In this document: positions 53,567-63,503 of the stretch, piece after piece
Layout: each line of letters begins with the position of its first letter
Position numbering within the stretch: position 1 is the first letter of the stretch
From: Pseudomonas yamanorum
GTDB lineage: Bacteria > Pseudomonadota > Gammaproteobacteria > Pseudomonadales > Pseudomonadaceae
Length of the DNA stretch: 64,000 nt
Direction: 5' to 3'
Assembly (NCBI RefSeq): GCF_900105735.1
Contig: NZ_LT629793.1
Span: forward strand, 2,294,001 to 2,358,000
The notes under the pieces: generated by a model
The model's input: only the letters and a program-made list of their open reading frames with translations
Told to the model about the DNA's origin: nothing
The model's database searches: none
Made by a program: the position numbers and the translations under genes

Positions 53567-54904
53567 CGCATCAGGGCCTTGTGGTGCTGCGCCCTTGGGC
53601 GAACGCACTTGGATAATCAACAACGCCGCAATCACCGCGGGAATCGCGCAGAAGAAGAAAATCTGCTGCACCGGAATGTGCATCGCCAGCAACAGGCTGC
53701 CGAACAACGGCCCCAGGATCGAACCGAACCGCCCGACGCCCAACGCCCAGCCAGTACCGGTCGCCCGTACGTGAGCCGGGTAGAAGTTACTGGCGAACGC
53801 GTTCAGGGTCAGTTGACCGCCGATGATGCAGAAGCCCGCCGCAAACACGCAGGCCACCAGATAACGCGGGTTGTCGTGGTTCAGCCCCAGCAGAATGGTG
53901 CACACCGCAGCCGCTGCCAGCACGCCGGACAGCAGGCGGACTTTGCTTTTCAACCGATCGGCAAACCAGGCCATGCCGATGGCGCCTAGTGTCCCGGCGA
54001 ACAGGAACATCGAGGTCACCAGATTGGCTTCGTTCAGGCCCAAACCGCTTTCCAGCAACAGCGAAGGCAACCAGCTGATCATGAAATACAGCAGGATCAG
54101 GCTGACAAAAAACGTCGCCCACAGCAGTAATGTCGGGCGCGCGTAGCCATGGCGGAACAGCTCCACCACTGTCAGTTTGCTGCCTTGCTCCTGGCGGTTT
54201 TCTGCCTCGCTCGCCGCCGGCGGTTGCCAGCCTGGCAGCATCCGCGCGGTGACTTTTTGCAGGCGCGCGTAAGGCGGTGCGTCACGCAGCAAGCGCGGCA
54301 GCGATTCAGGGAGCATCCAGGCGAGAAACGGAAACAACAGCAACGGCGTCACACCACCGGCGAGGAACACCGCCTGCCAGCCGAAACTGTCGATAAACCC
54401 GGCCGCGACAAAACCACCGGCCGCACCACCGAAAGAGAAGCCACAGGCCGCCAGCGTCACCATCAATGTTCGCAGGCGGGGTGGTGAGTATTCCGACATG
54501 AGGGCCATGGCACTGGGCATCGCGCCGCCCATACCAATGCCGCAGATAAAACGGGCGGCCATCAAGGTATTGAGGGAGTTGGCGAACACCATCAGCACCG
54601 TGAGGCTGGCGTAGATCAACACACAGCACAGCAGGATGCGCCGCACCCCGAAGCGATCCGCCAGCGGCGTGACGGCCAGGGAACCCAGGGTCAGCCCCAA
54701 CAGGTTGGCGCTGAACACCGGGCCGAACGCGGCTTTTTCCAGGCCCCAGTCCTTGGCCAGCGCCGGGACCACGTAGCCCAGGACCTGGGCGTCGTAGCCG
54801 TCGGTGACCAGCAACAGCGCCAGCAACAGGAGAATCAACCACTGATAGCGCGACACCGGACGGGCGTCGAGTGCCGCACGAAAGCTGGCAATCTGATTGT
54901 GCAT
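53537..54904 (-). CDS. MFS transporter, aromatic acid:H+ symporter family
   Basis: A 455-aa inner-membrane protein with 12 membrane segments. The first helix ends DGYDAQVLGYVVPALAKDWG, the hallmark of the AAHS family (PcaK, BenK, MhpT), followed by LADRFGVRRILL and a second-half repeat (WFADRLKSKVRLL). It is read in the same direction and directly after the maiA-fahA-hmgA genes, separated by a REP, so it probably imports a related aromatic acid such as homogentisate or phenylacetate type compounds. The substrate is inferred. Confidence 0.88.
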   Translation of the reverse strand: MHNQIASFRAALDARPVSRYQWLILLLLALLLVTDGYDAQVLGYVVPALAKDWGLEKAAFGPVFSANLLGLTLGSLAVTPLADRFGVRRILLCCVLIYASLTVLMVFANSLNTLMAARFICGIGMGGAMPSAMALMSEYSPPRLRTLMVTLAACGFSFGGAAGGFVAAGFIDSFGWQAVFLAGGVTPLLLFPFLAWMLPESLPRLLRDAPPYARLQKVTARMLPGWQPPAASEAENRQEQGSKLTVVELFRHGYARPTLLLWATFFVSLILLYFMISWLPSLLLESGLGLNEANLVTSMFLFAGTLGAIGMAWFADRLKSKVRLLSGVLAAAAVCTILLGLNHDNPRYLVACVFAAGFCIIGGQLTLNAFASNFYPAHVRATGTGWALGVGRFGSILGPLFGSLLLAMHIPVQQIFFFCAIPAVIAALLIIQVRSPKGAAPQGPDALLAPGADHA

Positions 54905-54954
54905 CGCAAGGGACCTGTATTGTTTTTATATATTTTGGACACGCTGAAGATCAC

Positions 54955-55046
54955 ATGTGGGAGCGGGCTTGCTCGCGAAAGCGGTATGCCAGTCAATACA
55001 TCTGCTGACTGATACACCGTATTCGCGAGCAAGCCCGCTCCCACAT
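54955..55046. repeat. REP/REPIN inverted repeat
   Basis: Arms TGTGGGAGCGGGCTTGCTCG and complement in the 165-bp gap between maiA and the transporter gene. It may uncouple the transporter from the hmg operon by ending or stabilising the maiA message. Confidence 0.9.
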
Positions 55047-55069
55047 TTGGCCGGTGTGAGCCTGGAGAT

Positions 55070-55705
55070 TTATGGGGTATCCGGTTGGTTGGCGGGATGA
55101 GCCGCCATGAACGCCGGATGCTGCGCCGCCAATCCCGCCACCCGCTGAATGCGCGGATACGCCGCCAACGACACCTTGAACCGCTCCGCCGCATACAACT
55201 GTGGAATCAAGAACGTATCCGCCATCCCCGGCTGGTCGCCAAAGCAATAACCCTGATCACCAATCAACTGCTCAACCGCCGCCAGACCCTGGCTGATCCA
55301 GTGCCCGATCCACTCCAACACTTGCGCCTCATCGTGTCCCCACTGCTTGAGCAGATTCTGGGTACTGGAGTTGTGCAGCGGATGAATGTCGCAGCCGATG
55401 ATCGACGCCACCGCGCGCTCATGGGCGCGGGTCGCCAAATCCCTGGAGAGCAACGGCACCTGTGGATAACGTTCCTCCAGGTATTCGATGATCGCCGGCG
55501 ACTGAATCAACACATCACCATCATCCGTGCGCAAGGCCGGTACACGACCTTGCGGGTTGATCGCCAGGTACTCCGGCTGATGGTTGGCGCCGCCCTTGGG
55601 CACCAGCAGGTTGACCGGCACGGCGGTGAAATCCAGGCCCTTGAGGGCCAGCGCGATCCGCACCCGGTAGGACGAAGTGGAGCGGTAGTAGGTATAGAGT
55701 TCCAT
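55070..55705 (-). CDS. maiA: Maleylacetoacetate isomerase (zeta-class GST)
   Basis: Glutathione-dependent isomerase turning maleylacetoacetate into fumarylacetoacetate in tyrosine breakdown. The 211-aa protein starts ELYTYYRSTSSYRVRIALALKG, the zeta-GST active-site motif, and has NPQGRVPAL and a C-terminal helical domain with the DQPGMADTFLIPQLYAAERF segment. It begins 12 bases after the fahA stop and is the third gene of hmgA-fahA-maiA. Confidence 0.95.
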   Translation of the reverse strand: MELYTYYRSTSSYRVRIALALKGLDFTAVPVNLLVPKGGANHQPEYLAINPQGRVPALRTDDGDVLIQSPAIIEYLEERYPQVPLLSRDLATRAHERAVASIIGCDIHPLHNSSTQNLLKQWGHDEAQVLEWIGHWISQGLAAVEQLIGDQGYCFGDQPGMADTFLIPQLYAAERFKVSLAAYPRIQRVAGLAAQHPAFMAAHPANQPDTP

Positions 55706-55717
55706 GGCCCTGCCCTC

Positions 55718-57004
55718 TTAGCGCGCCGCGACCACGGTACCCCGGCATTCGCCGAAGCCGATGGAGGCAAACCCGTCGCGGGTGCAGCGGGCACGCAGGA
55801 TGATTTCGTCGCCGTCTTCGAGGAATTTACGCACTTCGCCGGAGGCCAGTTCGATCGGCTTTTTACCGCCTTCGGTGATTTCCAGCAGGCTGCCGAACTG
55901 ACCGGCTTCCGGCCCCGACAAGGTGCCCGAACCGAACAGGTCGCCGGCCTGCAACTGGCAGCCGTTGACGCTGTGGTGCGCAACCATCTGCGCGACGGTC
56001 CAGTACATGTGTTGGGTGTTGCTCAAGGTCAAGCGATGGGCCGGCAGGTTCTGCTCACGCATCGAGGCGGTGGTCAGCAGTACTTCCAGTTCGATATCAA
56101 AACCACCAGCGGCCTGGTCGCGCTTGTCCAGAAGGTACGGCAGGGGTTGCGGGTCGCCTTGAGGGCGCGCCGGTTGTGCCTTGCGGAATGGTTCCAGGGC
56201 TTCAGCCGTCACCACCCATGGCGAAATGCTGGTGATAAAACTCTTCGACAGGAACGGGCCCAGCGGCTGGTATTCCCAAGCCTGGATATCCCGCGCCGAC
56301 CAGTCGTTGAGCAGGCAGAAACCGGCGATGTGATCAGCGGCGTCACCAATGGCAATCGAGTCGCCCATGGCATTGCCCTGGCCGATCCAGATGCCCAGCT
56401 CCAGCTCGTAGTCCAGGCGTGCGCAAGGGCCGAAGGTCGGCTCGGTTTGACCGGCTGGCAGCGTCTGGCCTTTAGGGCGGCGCACGTCGGTGCCCGATGG
56501 GCGAATGGTCGACGCACGGCCGTGATAACCGATCGGCACATATTTGTAGTTGGGCAGCAGCGGGTTATCGGGACGGAACAGTTTGCCGACGTTTTGTGCG
56601 TGCTCGATGCCGACGTAGAAGTCGGTGTAATCATTGATTTTGGCCGGCAGGTGCATCTGGCAATCAGCAGCCGGGTGCAGCGCTGATTGCAGTTTGCCTT
56701 GCAGGTCGCTGCCTTCCGCCAGCAGCTCCAGCAGGCGTTCACGCAGGGCCACACGCGGGCCGCGACCCAGCTCGAAAAACGCGTTCAGTTGGCCGCCAGC
56801 GGTGGCTTCAACGGCACGGCGGGCTTCGCCGTCAAAAAACTCCAACGCGGCCTGCAGATCGAAAACATGGTCGCCAATCGCCACGCCACTGCGCGGCGCA
56901 GCGCCGTCAACGCTGAACACACCCAATGGCAGGTTTTGCAGCGGGAAATCCCGGTGACCGTTGGCGGAAGCCACCCAACTGCGGGTGAGATTAGGCTGAG
57001 TCAT
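55718..57004 (-). CDS. fahA: Fumarylacetoacetase
   Basis: Hydrolyses fumarylacetoacetate to fumarate and acetoacetate, ending tyrosine catabolism. The 428-aa protein shows the conserved DYTDFYVGIEHAQNVGKLFR, IGYHGRASTI, CARLDYELELGIWIG (metal-binding Glu residues) and NDWSARDIQAWEYQPLGPFLSKSF segments. It starts three bases after the hmgA stop, so the two genes are cotranscribed. Confidence 0.97.
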   Translation of the reverse strand: MTQPNLTRSWVASANGHRDFPLQNLPLGVFSVDGAAPRSGVAIGDHVFDLQAALEFFDGEARRAVEATAGGQLNAFFELGRGPRVALRERLLELLAEGSDLQGKLQSALHPAADCQMHLPAKINDYTDFYVGIEHAQNVGKLFRPDNPLLPNYKYVPIGYHGRASTIRPSGTDVRRPKGQTLPAGQTEPTFGPCARLDYELELGIWIGQGNAMGDSIAIGDAADHIAGFCLLNDWSARDIQAWEYQPLGPFLSKSFITSISPWVVTAEALEPFRKAQPARPQGDPQPLPYLLDKRDQAAGGFDIELEVLLTTASMREQNLPAHRLTLSNTQHMYWTVAQMVAHHSVNGCQLQAGDLFGSGTLSGPEAGQFGSLLEITEGGKKPIELASGEVRKFLEDGDEIILRARCTRDGFASIGFGECRGTVVAAR

Positions 57005-57007
57005 GGG

Positions 57008-58291
57008 TTATCTCCGATTCGGGTTGAAGGTTGCAGGGAGCGAGGCCCAGCAAGCGTCGTAAGAAGGTTGCAACTGTGAGCATTCCAGCGCGAATTGTGT
57101 AGGGCGCAGCACCTGGCTGGTCTCGAACATGAAGGCCATGGTGTTATCAATCTTGTGGGGCTCAAGCGTCGCGTTGACGGCCTTGGTACAGGTCTCGCCA
57201 TCCGGGCCGTGGGCGCTCATGCAGCTGTGCAGCGACGCGCCGCCGGGCACGAAGCCTTCGGCCTTGGCATCGTAGGCGCCCTGGATCAGGCCCATGTATT
57301 CGTTCATCAGGTTGCGGTGGAACCACGGTGGCCGGAAGGTGTTTTCGGCGACCATCCAGCGGGGCGGGAAGATCACGAAGTCGAGGTTGGCCAGGCCGTG
57401 CACGCTGGTGGGCGAGGTCAATACGGTGAAGATCGACGGGTCCGGGTGATCGAAACTCACGGTGCCAATGGTGTTGAAGCGGCGCAGGTCGTATTTGTAC
57501 GGCACGTTGTTGCCGTGCCACGCCACCACGTTCAGCGGCGAATGGTCTAGCTCGCAGCCCCAGAGTTCACCGAGGAATTTCTGCACCAGCGTGGTCGGTT
57601 GCTTGAGGTCTTCGTAATGGGCGACGGGGGTAAGGAAATCCCGTGGGTTGGCCAGGCCATTGCTACCGATCGGCCCGAGGTCCGGTAGGCGCAGTGGCGC
57701 GCCATGGTTTTCAGCGACGTAGCCGCGGGCTTGTGCATCCAGCAGTTCGACGCGGAATTTCAGACCGCGGGGCAGCACGACTATTTCCAGCGGCTCAACG
57801 TCCAGCACACCCAGTTCGGTGGCGATACGCAGGCGGCCCTGCTCGGGAACAATCAACAGTTCGCCGTCGGCGTTGAAGAACACGCGGTCCATGGAGCGAT
57901 TGGCGCGGTAGTTGTAGATGCTGATGCCCGAAGGTTTTTCCGACCCGGAATTGGCGACCATGCCGACAAGCCCGTCGATGAAATCTGTCGGCTCAGCGGG
58001 AATATCCAGCGGGTTCCAGCGCAGGCGATTAGGCGTCACCGCTCCAAGCGGGCCACTGGCCAATTGCCGCTCCAGCTTGACGAACGCCGGGTGATTGGCC
58101 GACGGCTGGATGCGGTACAACCAGGTGCGCCGGGCTTCGCTGCGGGCCATGGTGAAGGCGGTGCCGGAGAAGAGTTCGGTGTACAGCCCGTAGGGCGCTT
58201 TCTGCGGGGCGTTCTGGCCAACCGGCAGTGCGCCGGGCAAGGCTTCGCTGGCAAATTCATTGCCGAAGCCTGATTGGTATTCGAGGGTCAT
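57008..58291 (-). CDS. hmgA: Homogentisate 1,2-dioxygenase
   Basis: Non-haem iron dioxygenase opening the ring of homogentisate to maleylacetoacetate. The 427-aa protein starts [23 protein letters not shown], contains [22 protein letters not shown], and has [27 protein letters not shown] with the His and Glu iron ligands. First gene of the hmgA-fahA-maiA operon, divergent from hmgR; an operator-like repeat lies 32-57 bases upstream. Confidence 0.98.
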   Translation of the reverse strand: MTLEYQSGFGNEFASEALPGALPVGQNAPQKAPYGLYTELFSGTAFTMARSEARRTWLYRIQPSANHPAFVKLERQLASGPLGAVTPNRLRWNPLDIPAEPTDFIDGLVGMVANSGSEKPSGISIYNYRANRSMDRVFFNADGELLIVPEQGRLRIATELGVLDVEPLEIVVLPRGLKFRVELLDAQARGYVAENHGAPLRLPDLGPIGSNGLANPRDFLTPVAHYEDLKQPTTLVQKFLGELWGCELDHSPLNVVAWHGNNVPYKYDLRRFNTIGTVSFDHPDPSIFTVLTSPTSVHGLANLDFVIFPPRWMVAENTFRPPWFHRNLMNEYMGLIQGAYDAKAEGFVPGGASLHSCMSAHGPDGETCTKAVNATLEPHKIDNTMAFMFETSQVLRPTQFALECSQLQPSYDACWASLPATFNPNRR

Positions 58292-58322
58292 GGATCGTCC
58301 TCTGAGCGGAAGTTGTTTTTAT

Positions 58323-58348
58323 CGTAATCCAGTTACGCATAACGTAAT
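58323..58348. promoter_or_regulatory. HmgR operator-like repeat
   Basis: CGTAA-TCCAG-TTACG (58323-58337) is a perfect 5-bp inverted repeat, followed by another CGTAAT (58343-58348). It lies in the 110-bp divergent region between hmgA and hmgR. Its form and place fit the site bound by HmgR of P. putida, as recalled; the binding itself is inferred. Confidence 0.65.
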
Positions 58349-58401
58349 TTGATACCTGTTGACCGTCAAGCTATAAAGACGCCCATTCGTCTTTCGGATT
58401 C

Positions 58402-59199
58402 ATGCCCTCCATGGAAAAGCCGCCCGCCCGCCGCGACACCGGTAAACAGAAAGTCCGCTCGGCTGAAGTGGGCACCGACATCCTCAAGGCCCTGGCTGAA
58501 CTGTCGCCGGCCACCTCGTTGTCGCGCCTGGCCGAACACGTGCAAATGCCGGCGAGCAAGGTCCACCGCTACTTGCAGGCGCTGATTGCCTCCGGTTTTG
58601 CTGAACAGAACACCGCCACCAACCATTACGGCCTGGGCCGCGAAGCCTTGCGCGTGGGGCTGGCCGCGCTGGGCAGCATGGACGTGCTGAAAGTCGCCGC
58701 CCTGCCCCTGGCGGAACTGCGAGACGAGTTGAATGAAACCTGCTTCCTGGCCGTTTGGGGCAACCAGGGCGCGACCGTGGTGCACATCGAGCCGGCAGTG
58801 CGCGCGGTAACGGTGGTGACGCAATTGGGCTCGGTGTTGCCGCTGCTCAGCTCATCCACCGGGCTGGTGTTCAGCGCGTTTCTGCCGTCGCGGGAAACCG
58901 TGGACTTGCGCGAGCGGGAAATTCAGGCGGGTATCGCCCATGCGTTGGCGGATGACCAGACCTACGCCACCACCTGCGAACAGATCCGCCAGCGAGGCCT
59001 GCACTTTGTGCACGGTTTGCTGATGCCGGGTGTGGACGCGTTGTCGGCGCCGGTGTTCAACGCGGTCGGGCAGGTGGCGGCGGTTTTGACCGTAGTGGGG
59101 CCGACGTCGCTGTTCCATGCCGATGAAGATGGCCCGGCGGCGAAGCGTTTGTTGGCGGCGACCCAGGCGGTGAGTTGGCGGATGGGTTATCAGCCCTGA
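58402..59199 (+). CDS. hmgR: IclR-family repressor of the homogentisate operon
   Basis: A 265-aa IclR regulator with a winged helix (ILKALAELSPATSLSRLAEHVQMPASKVHRYLQALIASGF, residues 28-67) and an effector domain with GLGREALRVGLAAL and VLTVVGPTSLF. The IclR layout and divergence from hmgA make it the repressor that responds to homogentisate. ATG 58402 is taken as start; the ATG three codons later has similar support. Confidence 0.93.
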   Translation: MPSMEKPPARRDTGKQKVRSAEVGTDILKALAELSPATSLSRLAEHVQMPASKVHRYLQALIASGFAEQNTATNHYGLGREALRVGLAALGSMDVLKVAALPLAELRDELNETCFLAVWGNQGATVVHIEPAVRAVTVVTQLGSVLPLLSSSTGLVFSAFLPSRETVDLREREIQAGIAHALADDQTYATTCEQIRQRGLHFVHGLLMPGVDALSAPVFNAVGQVAAVLTVVGPTSLFHADEDGPAAKRLLAATQAVSWRMGYQP

Positions 59200-59228
59200 C
59201 GCTCAGTATCAGGCACACAACAAAGCAA

Positions 59229-59321
59229 AATGTGGGAGCGGGCTTGCTCGCGAATGCGGTCTGTCAGTTAAAGCATCAGTGACTGATACACCGCATTCGC
59301 GAGCAAGCCCGCTCCCACATT
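59229..59321. repeat. REP/REPIN inverted repeat
   Basis: Arms TGTGGGAGCGGGCTTGCTCG and complement between the convergent hmgR and LuxR-type genes; likely serves as a shared transcript end. Confidence 0.9.
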
Positions 59322-59354
59322 TGATCTTCATTGTTTGAGAAATAGCGCTTGGCG

Positions 59355-61835
59355 TCAGGCCATCAGTCCCAAGGTTTTGGCCTTGGCCACCGCCTGGGTA
59401 CGCCGCTCCACCCCCAACTTGCTATGAATCCTCCGGGCATGGGTCTTCACCGTGTGCAGCGAGATAAACAACTGCCCGGCAATTTCCAGATTGGAATTGC
59501 CCTGGGCAATCAGTTGCAGCACCTCAAGCTCGCGCTGGCTCAGAGGGTTTTCCCCGGCCGTCGCCTGACACTCTTGCGGCTCCAGCCCCAGCGCACTCAA
59601 CAACCCCGGTTGCCGGAGGCGCAACTCGCGAATCGCCTGTTGTACTTGGCAACGCCCCGCCAGCTCCAACCCGGCCTCCAGGGAGCGCACGGCCAACGGG
59701 CGATCGCCGATCTGCCAGGCCACTTCCCCCTGCACCAAGTGCAACTCCGCCTCCAGGCAGAGCATGCCGCGCTGACGGGCAGTCTCCAGTAACGCACTCA
59801 AGCGGGCGACAGGCTCTTCGGCGCGGCGCAATTTCACTTCGGCCAACACCTGCAAATATTCAAGGCGCGGGATAAGCTCCAGGGTGGCCGGCGGCGCCTG
59901 TTTGGCCTTCGGCCCCCGGTAGTGACGCAGCACGCGGGTCACCGCTTCCAGGGTCAGTTCGGCGCGGCCCTGTTGCAGCCAGAAATGCCCGCTGAGCAAC
60001 AGCAGCACAGCGCGGTACACGGTGTCGGGCACCTGGCGTTGCTGCATCAGGCGCTCGGCGTCCCGCAACTGGATAAACGCCTCGGCGTAATCGCCTTTGT
60101 TGGCGGCCAATAAAGCCAGACCGAGGTAGCCATAGAGCACGCGTTTGTCCTGGCTGTGCAGGCACATGCCCAGGCCGGATTCGAAGCATTCGGCGGCCAC
60201 GGCGTCGTGGCCCTGGCGCAGGGCCAAATGCCCCCGTCGTAACAAAATCCGCCCCACCAACGGCCCGGCCTTGAGTCGCTGTTGCACCAGCATGCGCTGC
60301 ACGTTTTCCAGCAGGCTTTGGGCCCGATACGGCGCGCCGCGCTGTTCCAGCAACTGCGCATGATCCAGTTCCAACAGCGCCTCCAGCAGCAATGAGCCAT
60401 GGGAGCGCGCCAGGCACAACGCCTCGCGGTTCAGCGCTTGGGCCACGTCCAGCTCACCACGCAGCAGGGCTTGCTGGGTCAGTCCCGACAGGCACATTAA
60501 GCGCGACGTCCAGGCGCTCTCGGGCAAGTCTTGCAGGGCTTCCAGAAAATGTTCCCGAGCCCGTGCGGCTTCGCCTCCCAGGTGTAACAACCAACCCCAT
60601 TGCGCCTGCCAGCGAGCCAGCAGATAGCGCTGCGAATGCGCAGTCGGTTGCGGGGTGAAACGCGCCAGTTGATCGATGCATAACGCCGCCTGATCAAAGC
60701 GCCCGGCAAACAGCAATGCCGCCGTTACCAAGCCCACCAGTTGCGCCGAACCCAGCATCAATTCATCACCATGCTGCTCATGCAGCCGCAACAGCAGCAC
60801 GGCGTTTTGCTGGCGGAACAGGTCTTCAAAACTGAAGTGCTGCAACAGGCTCACGGCCACTTCGTACTCTTCGGCCAGCAGCGCCTGCTCAAACGCGGCT
60901 TGCCAGTCCTCGGCGGCGGTAAACCATTGGCAGGCGCGACGGTGCCAGGAGCGCTTGGCCGGCCAGGGTTCGTCGCGCATGAGCTGCGCCAACGGCGGGA
61001 AGATTTGCAGCCAGTCGGTGGCGTCTTCCCAGGGTTCGATAAAGGCGCCCAACGTCTGCAAGTCACGCAGATAATCACCGAAGCCGAACAGATGATCACA
61101 CAGGCTCGGGTTGAAACGTGGCAGGTGCGCAAGCACGCGCCAGGCTTCGGCCAACTCGGGGGCCAGGCCGCTGAACAGCTCGTGCTGCAGGTAGTCGAGC
61201 AAGGTTTTGTCAGGGTGCCCGTCGCTCTCAAGCAACGCGATGCGCACGCCGGCGCACCAGCCGGCGCTGAACTTAAGCACCTTGTCGACGCAGGGCCCGG
61301 CCAAGTGCTGGACCTCGGTGTGATCAAACGCCAGCTCGGCTGCGTTGCACTCCCACAGTTCATCGTCGAGTAACAGGCGTGGCCAATTGCAGGCCGGCCG
61401 CCGCCGTGCGCCAATCCACCAGGTTAAAACGGGACTGCTGGCCGCCAGAATGCGATCGAGCAACGCATCCAGTTCAGGTGCCGGTACTCGGCAGAAGTCA
61501 TCGAGGAACAGCCAGGCCGGCGCTTGCCAGCGGTTGAGGGCCAGCAGCAGCGTGGGCTCATCGACAAACACCAGGCCGAGGCTTTGGGCCAGACGCTGAC
61601 ACAAATCCAGTGCCGCGCCGTTCAGCGGCAACCAGTACACCTGGCACTCCGCAGGCGCCTGCAGCGCGCACTCGGCGAGCAACGCACTCTTGCCACTGCC
61701 GGCCGGGGCGCAGAGCAGCTTCACCCGCGCCGAGGCGTTGAGCAAAGGCCCGGCCAAACGCGGGCGTAGCAGATGATGGGGAGACAAACGTGGCATGAAT
61801 CCAGGACGATCCAGACAACGGGTCATGGCGGTCAT
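59355..61835 (-). CDS. MalT-like LuxR-family ATP-dependent regulator (LAL type)
   Basis: An 826-aa regulator. A Walker A P-loop sits in APAGSGKSALL (about residues 43-53), a long helical TPR-like middle follows, and the C-terminus carries the LuxR HTH (LSQRELEVLQLIAQGNSNLEIAGQLFISLHTVKTHARRI). Such proteins bind an inducer and ATP, then activate target promoters. It is read in the same direction as, and downstream of, the DUF1302/DUF1329 genes with a terminator and a REP in between; in P. putida a similar regulator neighbours these genes (from memory), so it is the likely activator. Confidence 0.92.
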   Translation of the reverse strand: MTAMTRCLDRPGFMPRLSPHHLLRPRLAGPLLNASARVKLLCAPAGSGKSALLAECALQAPAECQVYWLPLNGAALDLCQRLAQSLGLVFVDEPTLLLALNRWQAPAWLFLDDFCRVPAPELDALLDRILAASSPVLTWWIGARRRPACNWPRLLLDDELWECNAAELAFDHTEVQHLAGPCVDKVLKFSAGWCAGVRIALLESDGHPDKTLLDYLQHELFSGLAPELAEAWRVLAHLPRFNPSLCDHLFGFGDYLRDLQTLGAFIEPWEDATDWLQIFPPLAQLMRDEPWPAKRSWHRRACQWFTAAEDWQAAFEQALLAEEYEVAVSLLQHFSFEDLFRQQNAVLLLRLHEQHGDELMLGSAQLVGLVTAALLFAGRFDQAALCIDQLARFTPQPTAHSQRYLLARWQAQWGWLLHLGGEAARAREHFLEALQDLPESAWTSRLMCLSGLTQQALLRGELDVAQALNREALCLARSHGSLLLEALLELDHAQLLEQRGAPYRAQSLLENVQRMLVQQRLKAGPLVGRILLRRGHLALRQGHDAVAAECFESGLGMCLHSQDKRVLYGYLGLALLAANKGDYAEAFIQLRDAERLMQQRQVPDTVYRAVLLLLSGHFWLQQGRAELTLEAVTRVLRHYRGPKAKQAPPATLELIPRLEYLQVLAEVKLRRAEEPVARLSALLETARQRGMLCLEAELHLVQGEVAWQIGDRPLAVRSLEAGLELAGRCQVQQAIRELRLRQPGLLSALGLEPQECQATAGENPLSQRELEVLQLIAQGNSNLEIAGQLFISLHTVKTHARRIHSKLGVERRTQAVAKAKTLGLMA

Positions 61836-61934
61836 TACTGCGTCCCTGTTTTTTCTTATTAGGCGGCGTGCCCCCTACCCTAGTCCTGTGGCTGGCGGTT
61901 GTTGAGGAGTATTCAGCAGGCTGATTGCCGGGCA

Positions 61935-61967
61935 TAAAAAAAGCCGGGAGCCAAAAGGCAACCCGGC
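61935..61967 (-). terminator. Rho-independent terminator after the DUF1329 gene
   Basis: On the minus strand GCCGGG-TTGCC-TTTT-GGCTC-CCGGC is followed by TTTTTTTATG. It ends the DUF1302-DUF1329 transcript and leaves about 100 bases for the LuxR-type promoter. Confidence 0.88.
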
Positions 61968-61996
61968 ATGAGATTCAGCGTTGAAATGCGTTCCAG

Positions 61997-62085
61997 TGTG
62001 GGAGCTGGCTTGCCTGCGATAGCGGTGTTTCAGGTTAGGTATCTGTTACTGATACACCGCTATCGCAGGCAAGCCAGCTCCCACA
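61997..62085. repeat. REP inverted repeat, AGCTGGCTTGCC variant
   Basis: Arms TGTGGGAGCTGGCTTGCC and GGCAAGCCAGCTCCCACA enclose inner arms GATAGCGGTG and its complement. Same variant as the copy at 2777-2885. Confidence 0.88.
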
Positions 62086-62109
62086 GTTTGACCGTATTTC
62101 AATCAGGTT

Positions 62110-63477
62110 TTAGCGCACGCCTTCAGAGCGCAATGCCGCCGGCGTGTAGTCCGCCGCCTTGGCCGCAAAGCCGAACACAAAGCTGCTCTTCTCTTCGTTC
62201 TTCATGCCCAGGGCGATGTAGCGCCCGGCGATGATGTCGTACAGGGTTTCGACGGTGTAGGCCGGTACCTGGTGGTCGTAGTAGAACTGCGCGTGACCTT
62301 CAGCGACCCGCCACAGTTGGCCACGGCCGTCGTAGTGATCCACTAATGCCACTTGCCAGCTGTCTTCGTCGATGTACATGTGGCGCTTGGCGTAGATATG
62401 CCGCTCGCTCGGTTTTACGGTGCCGATCACTTCCCAGACCCGGTGCAGCTCGTAGCGGGTCAAATCCTGGTTGATGTGGCCGGCCTTGATGATGTCGTCG
62501 TACTTGAGGGTCGGCGAATCAAGCTTGTAGCTGTTGTAGGGGATGTACATCTCCTTCTTGCCCACCAGCTTCCAGTCGTAGCGGTCCGGGGCGCCGGAGA
62601 ACATGTCGAAGTTATCCGAGGTGCGCAGGCCGTCGGCCGCAGTGCCCGGCCCGTCATAGGCAACCTGCGGCGCACGGCGTACCCGGCGCTGACCGGCGTT
62701 GTAGACCCAGGCCAGGCGCGGCTCCTTCACCTGGTCGAGGGTTTCATGCACCAGCAGCACGTTGCCGGCCAAGCGCGCCGGAGCGGTCACCGATTGCTTG
62801 AAGAAGGTCAGCACGTTGGCGCCCTTGACCGGGTCCATGTCCGGGATCAGTTGCGGCACGGCCACTTCTTCTTCGAAGCGGATCGGTGTGTAGCTGCCGT
62901 TGGTCTGCGGCGTGGCCTGGGTGATGATGCGGCGCAGGTTGCCGCCGTGGTAACGGGTGATGTGGTTCCACAGCACTTCCACGCCGTTCTTCGGAATCGG
63001 GAAGGCGTAGTAGCGGTTGCCGGTGAAGTTCTCCAGGCCGTTGCCGTCGTTGATCGCATGCACATTGAGCGCGCTGCGCTTGATCGAGTCGTAGATCTCC
63101 GGCGGCAGGTTGACCGTGCGGTGGGTCGGGTACACCGGGATCTTGTAGGTTTGCGGGTAGCGCTTGAACATCGCCACCTGGCCTTCGGACAGTTTGTCCT
63201 TGTACTTGTCGACGGTGGCGGCGGTAATCACGAACAGCGGTTTTTCACTGGCGAACGGGTCAGCGAGGAAGCCTTTGCTGTCCACCGCCCCGGCGTTTTT
63301 CGGGATGCCACCGGTCCATGCCGGGATCGAGCCGTCAGCGTTACCGGCCTTTTCGGCACCCACCGGGGTCAGGGTGGTGCCAAGTTTGGCCGCTTCTTCC
63401 GGCGACACCGCAGCCATTACGTTGGCCGCCAACAGGCTCAGTGCCAACACGCCGCATTGCAGAATCATCTTGCGCAT
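62110..63477 (-). CDS. DUF1329 exported protein
   Basis: A 455-aa protein with a signal peptide (MRKMILQCGVLALSLLAANVMA), then SPEEAAKLGTTLTPVGAEKAGNADGSIPAWTGG, the family opening. It contains PVYPTHRTVNLPPEIYDSIKR, DMDPVKGANVLTFFKQ and the SDNFDMFSGAPDRYDWKLVGKKEMYIPYNSY segment. The family is predicted periplasmic or outer-membrane linked with LolB/LppX-like fold and occurs with DUF1302 and MMPL-type exporters. It may carry a hydrophobic substrate across the envelope. It starts 26 bases after the DUF1302 stop. Confidence 0.9.
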   Translation of the reverse strand: MRKMILQCGVLALSLLAANVMAAVSPEEAAKLGTTLTPVGAEKAGNADGSIPAWTGGIPKNAGAVDSKGFLADPFASEKPLFVITAATVDKYKDKLSEGQVAMFKRYPQTYKIPVYPTHRTVNLPPEIYDSIKRSALNVHAINDGNGLENFTGNRYYAFPIPKNGVEVLWNHITRYHGGNLRRIITQATPQTNGSYTPIRFEEEVAVPQLIPDMDPVKGANVLTFFKQSVTAPARLAGNVLLVHETLDQVKEPRLAWVYNAGQRRVRRAPQVAYDGPGTAADGLRTSDNFDMFSGAPDRYDWKLVGKKEMYIPYNSYKLDSPTLKYDDIIKAGHINQDLTRYELHRVWEVIGTVKPSERHIYAKRHMYIDEDSWQVALVDHYDGRGQLWRVAEGHAQFYYDHQVPAYTVETLYDIIAGRYIALGMKNEEKSSFVFGFAAKAADYTPAALRSEGVR

Positions 63478-63503
63478 AGTCTTTTGTCCTTCTTTAAGCC
63501 AAA

